Assembly (NCBI RefSeq): GCF_000143885.2 | Contig: NC_018581.1 | Location: forward strand, 3,162,001 to 3,226,000 | Source: Gordonia sp. KTR9 | GTDB taxonomy: Bacteria > Actinomycetota > Actinomycetes > Mycobacteriales > Mycobacteriaceae | Direction: 5' to 3' | Length of the DNA stretch: 64,000 bases | Part shown: piece by piece, positions 47,653 to 54,932 of the stretch | Numbering within the stretch: the first letter of the stretch is position 1 | How the letters are laid out: each line of letters opens with the position of its first letter | Position numbers and translations under genes: made by a program | The notes under the pieces: model-generated | What the model saw: only the letters and a program-made list of their open reading frames with translations | The model's database searches: none | Told to the model about the DNA's origin: nothing

Positions 47653-47759
47653 ACGGACACAGTAAGAAATCCCTGGGTGCTTGTCCCGGATCTCATTTGA
47701 TCCGTTCCACAGTCCCAGGGGTTCTCGATTCGTCCACTTCGCCTTCGCCAATCAGTGGC

Positions 47760-48986
47760 CTAGGTGATCGCTCCGGCAATCTTGAGACCGATGAGACCCT
47801 CGTCGTCGAACCCGAGTTCACGACATATGTCGTCGGTGTGTTCGGCAAACTGTGGGGCACGGGTGAGCTCGACCGGTGCTCGATCGAACTTAACGGGATT
47901 CGCGACCAGTTTCTGCTGCCGGCCATCGGCGTCGGTCAGCTCGACAATCCTGCCGTTGGCTTCGAGCGCCTCATCATGACCTAGATCCCAGGCGTCCTGC
48001 ACGGGTGCCCACTGGCCGGTCATGCCTTTGAATGCCGACTTCCACTCCTCGAGCGTGCGGCTCGCGATCGTTTTCGCGATCTCGAGCTTGATCTCTTCGT
48101 GAGCCGCGACGACCTTGTCCATGGTGTCGAACCTGGGTTCGCCGACGAGATCGGAACGGTCGAGCACTCCGAAGAACTCGTCCCAGTACTTGGTCGGCTG
48201 CAGCATCGACAGCTGAATCCAGCGTTCATCCGATGTTTTGTAGTTACCGGTGAGCGGGTTTCCGGGAGCGGCGGTCGTGCGCTCGACCTTGGGCAGCGGG
48301 CCGCCCGTGGCCAGCGCGAGATTGACGCTGAACTGCGTCGCCCAGGCACCAACGGCCAACAGCGAGACATCGATCTCGGTGGTCTGTCCGGTCCTCTCGC
48401 GCCCGAACAGCGCAGCCGCGATCCCGCCCGCGATCGTCATACCGCCGATGTTGTCCCCGTATGCTCCGGCCGGCATCTGCGACACCGACGTGGCGCCGGG
48501 GCCGGTGGTGCCATCAGCACTACCCGCCCGTGCCCAGAACGCAGTCGCGTCGTATGCCCCGTTCTCCGAATCGGGGCCCTCGGTGCCGAAACCGCTACCC
48601 GTCACGAAGATGATGTCCGGATTGATCGCGCGGATGTCTTCGAGTGTCAGGCCCAGTTTGCGTCGTGCAGCTGGTAGGTAGTTGGTCAAGAAAACGTCAC
48701 TCCGCTTGACCAACTCCTCGAGCACGGGCCGCGCTTCCGGTTTGTCGAGCGCGATACCGATACTCCGCTTACCCCGGTTCGGCCCCTCCATGATCGGCGC
48801 GAACGACGATCCGACACCGGCGTCCAGCCCCAGGACGCGGACGAGTCCACGCTGGGCATCCCCGGTCTCGGCATGTTCGACCTTGATGATGTCGGCACCC
48901 CAATCCGCGAGGATCGCACCGGCCGCCGGCACAAAGGTGAACTGGGCCACTTCCAGTATTCGGACGCCCTCCATCGGACGATGCAT
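47760..48986 (-). CDS. CaiB/BaiF-family (class III) CoA-transferase
   Basis: A 408-residue CoA-transferase that moves CoA between carboxylic acids. It has MEGVRILEVAQFTFVPAAGA at the N-terminus, the ADWGADIIKVEH segment that contacts CoA, and the catalytic Asp region GAYDATAFWARAG at about 144-156. The ATG at 48986 follows an AGGGGAGA site. It faces away from the degraded region and lies at the left edge of the catabolic cluster, where it would activate an acid substrate without ATP. The substrate is unknown. Confidence 0.92.
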   Translation of the reverse strand: MHRPMEGVRILEVAQFTFVPAAGAILADWGADIIKVEHAETGDAQRGLVRVLGLDAGVGSSFAPIMEGPNRGKRSIGIALDKPEARPVLEELVKRSDVFLTNYLPAARRKLGLTLEDIRAINPDIIFVTGSGFGTEGPDSENGAYDATAFWARAGSADGTTGPGATSVSQMPAGAYGDNIGGMTIAGGIAAALFGRERTGQTTEIDVSLLAVGAWATQFSVNLALATGGPLPKVERTTAAPGNPLTGNYKTSDERWIQLSMLQPTKYWDEFFGVLDRSDLVGEPRFDTMDKVVAAHEEIKLEIAKTIASRTLEEWKSAFKGMTGQWAPVQDAWDLGHDEALEANGRIVELTDADGRQQKLVANPVKFDRAPVELTRAPQFAEHTDDICRELGFDDEGLIGLKIAGAIT

Positions 48987-49087
48987 GTTCTCCCCTTTCT
49001 AGGGATGTAGTCGTCACCGCAGATCTGAACGGTGCAAGCAGGACTACGGCCACGGCTGCCCACACCGCGGGCCGCTTGCGACACGAA

Positions 49088-50014
49088 TCAGGCTCTTTGC
49101 CGCGCCGATCGGAATTGTTTCATTGCCCACACGTCCTGATCCTCACCGAAGACGGTCTCACCGCCCACATCGAAAGCGAGCAAAGTGTTCACGCAGACAT
49201 TGGTGGCACCGGGCAAGACGAATCTGCTCCGAGCCGTCCCGGCAGCAGTCCACTCGTTCCCGTGTTCATCGACGACCGAGATGTCGAGGGTTTCAACCCA
49301 CGCATTTTTGGGGTCCCTGCCCACAATCCGGTGGCCGCCGACGATCCTGGACACGTCCTCGCCGCGACGGATGTATCCGGAGTGGATGTCATCAGACGTC
49401 GCCGTCGGCGCCGAGAAGGTAAGCATGCTGAGGTCCTGGCTCGCGAGCCAGGTGTAACCCACTCGCTGATATCCGCGTTCGTGACGCGGACCCCATGATC
49501 GGTCGCGCATCGCATAGCAGTCGACCTCGATGCGTTCCCCGTCCAACACAAGGTGACCGACGACGTGCCCGGTCTGATCATAATGTGACGCCACCGGGTA
49601 CGGCGGTGCTCCCTTCCGAAGGGGAACAGGCGCCTCGAGCCCGGTGAAACGGAGTTCCAGGGAGATCCGATCACGGTCTTCATAGTGCAGGTCATAGACC
49701 ATCCCCGGCTCGACAGTGTCGATCCGGGCACCAGTCGGGCTCCGTAACGTCTGTCCGTCGATCGTAGGCATCTTCAATGCTGTGAAGTTCTCGTAGAAGG
49801 GAATGTCCCACGGCAGAGTCGCTGATCGGTCCCACATCCACAGACCGCCGGCTGTCGCACCCACATTCTGTCTGATGCTCGTGTAGATCCAGGCTCCGAT
49901 GTCCCGTTCAGGGACGAAGAACGAGAACCAGAAGGTCTCGGTCTCATAGAAGCTGTCGCCGACTGGATGTAGCTCGTCGTCGATCGCCGTGAACTGTGCT
50001 TCTGTCGAGGTCAT
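49088..50014 (-). CDS. DUF7064/DUF7065-type protein
   Basis: A 308-residue protein with two beta-rich halves: an N-terminal half with YETETFWFSFFVPERDIG, LWMWDR and SLELRFTG, and a C-terminal half with VDCYAMRDRSWGPR and GYTWLASQDLS. The RDRSWG motif is typical of a hydroxyneurosporene-synthase/CrtC-like fold now described as DUF7064/7065 and found next to actinobacterial and proteobacterial catabolic clusters. The role is not known. The chosen ATG at 50014 has GGAGG at 50020-50024, 5 bases upstream; an upstream start at 50053 would overlap the small gene. Confidence 0.8.
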   Translation of the reverse strand: MTSTEAQFTAIDDELHPVGDSFYETETFWFSFFVPERDIGAWIYTSIRQNVGATAGGLWMWDRSATLPWDIPFYENFTALKMPTIDGQTLRSPTGARIDTVEPGMVYDLHYEDRDRISLELRFTGLEAPVPLRKGAPPYPVASHYDQTGHVVGHLVLDGERIEVDCYAMRDRSWGPRHERGYQRVGYTWLASQDLSMLTFSAPTATSDDIHSGYIRRGEDVSRIVGGHRIVGRDPKNAWVETLDISVVDEHGNEWTAAGTARSRFVLPGATNVCVNTLLAFDVGGETVFGEDQDVWAMKQFRSARQRA

Positions 50015-50049
50015 CGTTTCCTCCGGGTCGTGCACCTGGCTGAGTCGAC

Positions 50050-50265
50050 TCACTTGGACCGCCGTGCCCGCGCACTTTCCTGTGCACTCCTCATCGCGGC
50101 GATGCGGCGTCGAACCGGAGCCGCCTCGGCTTCGCCCAGGGACGCAAGTGTGGTTTCTTCCTGCTCGATCTCCTTCTCGAGCAACGACTCCGCGAGTTCG
50201 TTGGTCAGGAGATCTTGGTCAGTCCAATCGGACAGGGGGATCTGTTCGATCTGTTCCTCCGCCAT
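50050..50265 (-). CDS. 71-residue acidic helical protein
   Basis: A short gene easily missed: its product begins MAEEQIEQIPLSDWTDQDLL and continues as a charged helix (LAESLLEKEIEQEETTLASL) with a basic end (ARARRSK). It lies between the hydrolase and DUF7064/7065 genes on the same strand, 2 bases after the hydrolase stop and 35 bases before the next gene. The spacing and protein-like content support a real gene. It probably folds as one long amphipathic helix or coiled coil and may be a subunit partner of the adjacent enzyme. No family recognised. Confidence 0.72.
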   Translation of the reverse strand: MAEEQIEQIPLSDWTDQDLLTNELAESLLEKEIEQEETTLASLGEAEAAPVRRRIAAMRSAQESARARRSK

Positions 50266-50267
50266 GA

Positions 50268-51428
50268 TCAGACTGTCGGCTCGGTGCGGGGGAAGTTCAT
50301 CAGTTTCCGGCTGTTCAGCTCGACAATCTTGTGGACCTCGTCGTCCGGGACGTCGATCATCAAGTCGTGCACCACTTTTCGCGAATTCGGCCAGTTGGAG
50401 TCCGAGTGCGGGTAGTCGCTCTCCCAGGTGATGTTGTCGATGCCCACCAGGTTCCTGTTCACCAGTCCGTGCTCGTCGTCGATGAAGCAACCGAACAGGT
50501 GCTTGGCGAACAAATCCGACGGCTTCACCGTCTGGTTGATGTTCTGGTAGAAGCGGTGCTTGTTCCAGGTCTGGTCCATGCGCTCGAGCATGTAGGGAAC
50601 CCAACCGATGCCGCCCTCGGAGAGCATGACTTTCAGGTCTGGGTGGTTGTGGAACACGGGCGAGAACAGCAGGTCGGCAGTGGCGTACATCGAGTTGCAG
50701 CCGAACAGCGCGATCATCACGGCCATCGGCGCCTCTGGTGCGGTGATCGGCGCTTTGCCAGAAGTCCCGAAGTGTACGGACAGCGGCTGCCCGGTCTCCG
50801 TCGCGGCCCGGAACACCGGATCCCAGTGATCGGTGTGGAACGACGGGAGTCCCAGCGGCACAGGGTTCTCGACGAAAGAGATTACGCGCGAGCCCTTTGC
50901 CGCGGTCCGGTGGATCTCCTTGACCGACTCCTCCACGGACCAGAGCGGAAGAATGATCATCGGGATCAGGCGGTCGGGTGCGGTAGCGCACCACTCATCG
51001 AGGACGTAGTCGTTCCATGCCTTGACACAAAGGAGTGCCAGCTCGGGATCTTCGCCCTCGAGGAAGACGGTGCCGGCGAAGCGGGGGAACGACGGGAACG
51101 ACACGCCTGCGTGGACCCCATCGATGTCCATGTCGATGATCCGGGCTGCGGGGTCGTAACAGCCCGGCAGCATGTCCTCGTACCGGGTCGGTTCCGCACC
51201 GAACTCCTCCGGTTTCTTACCGGCAACCGCGTTGAGTCCGATGTACGGATAGATGCGTCCCTCGTAGTTCCACACTTCCGCCAGACGGTCGTTGGGGCCC
51301 ATCTTCATCTCGACGATCCTGGGTCCGGCTTCGAGGAATTTGCGAGGTAGACGGTCTGCCCACAGCTTGGGGTGCTCGATCAGATGATCATCAGTCGAGA
51401 TCAGTTGCATGTAATCCTGCAGTGGCAT
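50268..51428 (-). CDS. Amidohydrolase-2-family metal-dependent hydrolase
   Basis: A 386-residue TIM-barrel hydrolase of the ACMSD-like amidohydrolase-2 family, which hydrolyses or decarboxylates ring-derived acids. Visible ligands: the short STDDHLIEHP at the N-terminus (D-x-H-like, here DDH), a HFGTSG strand (about 240), and NITWESDYPHSDSNWP with the acidic catalytic residue near the C-terminus. Similar proteins appear beside steroid- and terpenoid-degradation genes. The start is ATG at 51428, 5 bases after GGAGG; a TTG start at 51440 is less likely. It is divergent from the thiolase gene. Confidence 0.9.
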   Translation of the reverse strand: MPLQDYMQLISTDDHLIEHPKLWADRLPRKFLEAGPRIVEMKMGPNDRLAEVWNYEGRIYPYIGLNAVAGKKPEEFGAEPTRYEDMLPGCYDPAARIIDMDIDGVHAGVSFPSFPRFAGTVFLEGEDPELALLCVKAWNDYVLDEWCATAPDRLIPMIILPLWSVEESVKEIHRTAAKGSRVISFVENPVPLGLPSFHTDHWDPVFRAATETGQPLSVHFGTSGKAPITAPEAPMAVMIALFGCNSMYATADLLFSPVFHNHPDLKVMLSEGGIGWVPYMLERMDQTWNKHRFYQNINQTVKPSDLFAKHLFGCFIDDEHGLVNRNLVGIDNITWESDYPHSDSNWPNSRKVVHDLMIDVPDDEVHKIVELNSRKLMNFPRTEPTV

Positions 51429-51440
51429 GACGTCCTCCAA

Positions 51441-51500
51441 GTGACATAGATAACTTAGTCGACTATCACTATGGCAGATGGAATGATCTGTGTCACTATC
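51441..51500. promoter_or_regulatory. Divergent promoter with two operator-like sites
   Basis: Between hydrolase and thiolase genes lie two related sequences. On the minus strand 51444-51461 reads ACTAAGTTATCTATGTCA, close to the palindrome ACCTAGTTATCTAGGT found at 53533. On the plus strand 51481-51498 reads GAATGATCTGTGTCACTA, nearly identical to the minus-strand site GAATGATCTATGTCACTA at 53493-53510. A 10-base palindrome TAGTCGACTA sits at 51456-51465. One regulator probably controls both genes. Confidence 0.68.
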
Positions 51501-51615
51501 GTGAAGGCCGCGAGCGTCTCTGTGCGCCGTCGCCTCTGAACTTCGCGAATCAGAATGATAGTCATATATGTCTCAAGTGGATTCGGCTATCAGTCGAACC
51601 TGGAGGAGCGCCGCC

Positions 51616-53289
51616 GTGGACAACAACGAACCGAGCAGGGCCGAATCGAGCAGGCCCCTCCCGCAGCCGACGCTGTCCAGCGCGCAGTTCTGGGCGTCGG
51701 GCGCCGACGAGGTACTTCGTGTCGCCAAGTGTGAGGACTGCGGTGCATGGAGTCATCCGATGCCGACCATGTGCCGGGTCTGCCGGAGCCGGGATCTGCG
51801 GATGACTCAGACCTCCGGCAGAGGAACGGTGGTCGGGTTCACGGTGAACTCGCAGCAGTGGCTACCGGACCTTCCGCCCCCTTACGTGGTTGCGATTGTC
51901 GCCCTCGCAGAGGACGACGGCGCTCGCCTGACCACGAACATTGTCAACTGCGACCCCGGTGACGTCCGCGTGGGCCTGCGGGTGCGCGTTCTCTTCGAGC
52001 GGGCGATCGACGGCATCTGGCTCCCGCTTTTCGAACCAGACCCTGAGTTTCCGGATGTCGACGGCCCCCTGCCTGAACCGGTGGACTACTCGGGACTGGT
52101 GCGTCCGATGGCGTCGTCGACGAAGTTCGAGGACCGTGTCGCGATCACCGGCGTCGGCCAGTCGAAGGTGGGTCGACGTTTGATGGTCGACCCACTGTCG
52201 CTGACCGTCGACGCGTGCCTGCAGGCAGTGGCTGACGCCGGACTCGAATTGGAAGACATCGACGGACTGTCCACGTATCCGGGCGCGCACCAAGGTGGCA
52301 TCTCCGAGGGCGGGATCATGCCGGTGGAGCAAGCACTGAACCTCCGCCCCACGTGGATCAACGGCGGGGGTGACACCCCCGGACAGAACGGGTCGATCGT
52401 GGCCGCGATGCTTGCCGTCGCCTCCGGTCTGTGCCGACACGTCCTGTGCTTCCGCACCGTCTGGGAGTCGACCCATTCAACGCTGGTCCGTGCGGGCACA
52501 TGGCATGAAGGCGGCGGCAGGGCCACCGGAATGACGGAGTTCCGGGCTCCGTTCGGAGCGATGTCCGCCGCGAACTGGATCGCGATGCAGGCGTCGCACT
52601 ACTTCCACCGATACGGCACCGACAGGGAGACCCTGGGCGCGATTGCCGTGAACGCCCGGACGAACGCCGTCGCCAACCCTGAAGCCGTGTATCGCGACCC
52701 GATCACCATGGACGACTATCTCGGCGCGCGCATGGTGTCATCTCCGTTCGGTCTCTACGACTGCGATGTTCCGGTCGACGGTGCAGTGGCCGTGATCGTC
52801 TCGGCGAAGGAGACAGTGGCCGATCTCGATTGTGTCCCGGTTTTCATCGAAGCCGTGGGCACGCAGATCCTCGAACCGCTCTCTTGGGATCAGGGAACTC
52901 TCACGCACATGCCGCAATCACTCGGACCGGCAGCGCACCTGTGGAGTCGGACCCACCTACGACCGGCGGATGTCGATGTTGCGGAGCTGTACGACGGCTT
53001 CACCTTCAACGCGTTGTCGTGGCTGGAGGGTCTCGGGTTCTGCGAGATCGGTGGCGCCCAAGAGTTCATCGATGGCGGTCGCGGTATCTCGATCGACGGT
53101 CGGCTTCCCGTCAACACGCACGGCGGACAGTTGTCCGCGGGACGCACTCACGGCTACGGATTCTTCCGCGAGGCGGTCCTGCAATTGCGTGGCGAGGCAC
53201 CGGGCCGCCAGGTCCCGAACGCCAAAGTCGCTGTCGTCACAGCCGGCGGCGGGGTGCCTGCGGGCGCGGTGCTGCTCCGCAACGAATGA
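51616..53289 (+). CDS. DUF35/OB-fold - thiolase-like (lipid-transfer) fusion protein
   Basis: A 557-residue fusion. The N-terminal part (about 15-150) is a DUF35 unit with a zinc ribbon C-E-D-C ... C-R-V-C and an OB-fold; the rest (about 170-557) is a thiolase-like protein of the SCP-x/Ltp type. Where biosynthetic thiolases have the nucleophilic Cys, this one has GGGDTPGQNGSIVAAMLAVA, so a Claisen reaction is unlikely; Ltp2-type retro-aldolases also lack it and work with a DUF35 partner. The GTG at 51616 is chosen because GGAGGAG at 51602-51608 precedes it; the ATG at 51568 has no site. Separate DUF35 and thiolase subunits are the norm, so fusion is notable. Confidence 0.9.
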   Translation: MDNNEPSRAESSRPLPQPTLSSAQFWASGADEVLRVAKCEDCGAWSHPMPTMCRVCRSRDLRMTQTSGRGTVVGFTVNSQQWLPDLPPPYVVAIVALAEDDGARLTTNIVNCDPGDVRVGLRVRVLFERAIDGIWLPLFEPDPEFPDVDGPLPEPVDYSGLVRPMASSTKFEDRVAITGVGQSKVGRRLMVDPLSLTVDACLQAVADAGLELEDIDGLSTYPGAHQGGISEGGIMPVEQALNLRPTWINGGGDTPGQNGSIVAAMLAVASGLCRHVLCFRTVWESTHSTLVRAGTWHEGGGRATGMTEFRAPFGAMSAANWIAMQASHYFHRYGTDRETLGAIAVNARTNAVANPEAVYRDPITMDDYLGARMVSSPFGLYDCDVPVDGAVAVIVSAKETVADLDCVPVFIEAVGTQILEPLSWDQGTLTHMPQSLGPAAHLWSRTHLRPADVDVAELYDGFTFNALSWLEGLGFCEIGGAQEFIDGGRGISIDGRLPVNTHGGQLSAGRTHGYGFFREAVLQLRGEAPGRQVPNAKVAVVTAGGGVPAGAVLLRNE

Positions 53290-53645
53290 GATCGGTGCGC
53301 CGTCCGCACTGACGCGGGCGGTCCACCGCTCCCGCCCTGGTTCGCCCTCTCGCGGCCCTTCGCACTCGTTTGTCGCCGTTCGTATCGAGTTTCCTCTTGT
53401 GGCGGCGCCCGTGAGAAGCGTCGCGACGTGGTCCTCCGCTCGGGCTTCGCCAACCGCGGGTCGACAGTCTTCTGGATCACAGTAGATCTTCCTAGTGACA
53501 TAGATCATTCCTTGCCTTATAGTTGCGAGGCTACCTAGTTATCTAGGTGACCGAAGAAGGCGGCTGGAGACCGATGCCATGGCGCGCAAGTTCTATCGCG
53601 CGATGACCTCCAGCCGACTCCTATACCTACCGAGAAGGACTCCCG
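53290..53645. other. 356-base intergenic region before the second Liv operon
   Basis: No gene is seen. It contains the regulatory sites listed for 53492-53548 and a possible promoter CTTGCC ... TATAGT at 53510-53524 for the plus-strand transporter genes. The first 190 bases after the thiolase stop show nothing recognisable. Confidence 0.6.
53492..53548. promoter_or_regulatory. Operator-like sites upstream of the second Liv operon
   Basis: Site one, minus strand 53492-53510, reads GAATGATCTATGTCACTAG and matches 51481-51498 with one change. Site two, 53533-53548, is the perfect inverted repeat ACCTAG-TTAT-CTAGGT. Between them lies a promoter-like TATAGT. The pair probably controls the transporter genes from 53646. 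Confidence 0.7.
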
Positions 53646-54887
53646 ATGAAAACGTTCAGAGGCTCGCGCTCTGCCCCAGTCGTCGCGGCCGCAGCCGCGG
53701 CCGTCGCGCTGACCGGATTGGCAGCGTGCAGCAACGACGACAGCGCCGACTCCTCATCCTCGGCCAGCGTCGCAGCCCCCGAGGGCTCGTTTCCCGGCAA
53801 GGCCGCTGCCGGCGATCCGGTGAAAATCGGTCTGATCAACAACGAAGGCGGGCAGGCAATCTCGCAGCCCGAGAACCGAGAGGCTGCCGAGGCAGTCGTC
53901 AAGTACGCCAATGAGAACCTGGGGGGCATCGGGGGCCGTCCGATCGAACTGGTCACCTGTAAGAACACCGAGGACCCGAACTCCGCACGCGACTGCGCCA
54001 ATCAGATGGTCGAGGCAAACGTTTCTGCGGTCCTGGTCACGAGCACCGGATCGGGCGATTCGATGGCGCCGATCATCACCGGCGCGGGGATTCCGTATGT
54101 CTCCGCGGCAGGTCAGGCACCCTCTGAGCTCACCAGCGACAACGCCTACATGTGGACGGGCGGGCTGCCGGGCACGCTCCAGTCGATGGCCACCTACGCC
54201 GGCGAGAAGAACATGAAGAAGGTGACCGCCTACACCATCGACGTGCCGGCGGCAATCAGCGGGCTGGAGTCAGTGGGTACACCGTCGTTCAAGGCCAAGG
54301 GAGTCGACCTCAAGATCGTCCCCATTCCGCCGGGCACGCCCGACGCGACTCCTCAGGTCAGCGCCGGGCTCGGGGACAACCCGGAAGGTGTGATCGTCAT
54401 CGGCGAGTCGAACCTGTGCACCGCCGCCTTCAAGGCACTCGGCACGCTGGGCACCACGGCCGATCGCATGTCCATTCAGCCGTGTGCGGCGCCCTCGGTT
54501 GTACAGGCCGTCGGCTCGTCACTCGACGGTGTCCACGTCTTCTCCCCCGCGGACATCGTGTCCGACGACCCGGAGACCGTTCTCTACAAGAGCGTGATGG
54601 ACAAGTACTCTCCTGACACCGACACCACCGGCTACGCCGTCATCGGCTACCAGGGCATGCTGGGTTTGGTCCGTGCTGCACAGTCGGTGCAGGGCAGCGA
54701 CACATCACCCGCCACGATCAGCAAGGCGATTGCATCGGCAAGGGACGTCGTTCTTCCTGCGGGACACGGGATCACGTTCACCTGCGACGGCACTGCCGCA
54801 CCCGGGATGAAGTCGGTCTGCAGCACCGGCTCGATCGTTTCCACCTTCGAGGACGGCGAGCTGACCGATCCTCAGCTCGTCCAGTAG
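53646..54887 (+). CDS. Liv-type substrate-binding lipoprotein
   Basis: A 413-residue lipoprotein of periplasmic-binding family type I. Signal: MKTFRGSRSAPVVAAAAAAV and a lipobox LAAC at about 25-28. The domain starts VKIGLINNEGGQAISQPENR and includes NLGGIGGRPIELVTCKNTED with a Cys pair (TCKNTEDPNSARDC). It should capture the substrate of the fused transporter encoded next. The start is ATG at 53646 after GAGAAGGA. The ligand could be the acid degraded by this cluster, as inferred from neighbours. Confidence 0.93.
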   Translation: MKTFRGSRSAPVVAAAAAAVALTGLAACSNDDSADSSSSASVAAPEGSFPGKAAAGDPVKIGLINNEGGQAISQPENREAAEAVVKYANENLGGIGGRPIELVTCKNTEDPNSARDCANQMVEANVSAVLVTSTGSGDSMAPIITGAGIPYVSAAGQAPSELTSDNAYMWTGGLPGTLQSMATYAGEKNMKKVTAYTIDVPAAISGLESVGTPSFKAKGVDLKIVPIPPGTPDATPQVSAGLGDNPEGVIVIGESNLCTAAFKALGTLGTTADRMSIQPCAAPSVVQAVGSSLDGVHVFSPADIVSDDPETVLYKSVMDKYSPDTDTTGYAVIGYQGMLGLVRAAQSVQGSDTSPATISKAIASARDVVLPAGHGITFTCDGTAAPGMKSVCSTGSIVSTFEDGELTDPQLVQ

Positions 54888-54932
54888 TTCCAAGTTCTCC
54901 TTAACGCCCGGAATCGTTCGAGAGGCTTTCTG

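Larger units (their letters stand above)
47000..47759. other. 760-base degraded region downstream of the tRNA
   Basis: Below-average GC by eye, with short and broken open frames and no intact recognisable gene apart from the two weak candidates listed. Such stretches next to tRNA 3' ends are common landing places of mobile elements; I find no integrase or attachment-site repeat. At 47666-47734 an AATCCCTGGG / CCCAGGGGTT stem may serve as terminator before the CoA-transferase gene, whose stop is at 47760. Confidence 0.5.

Noticed and set aside
47149..47751. 200-codon minus-strand frame in the degraded region
   Set aside because: The sequence has no protein-like periodicity or family match, and the plus-strand frameshifted reading over the same DNA looks far more coding.
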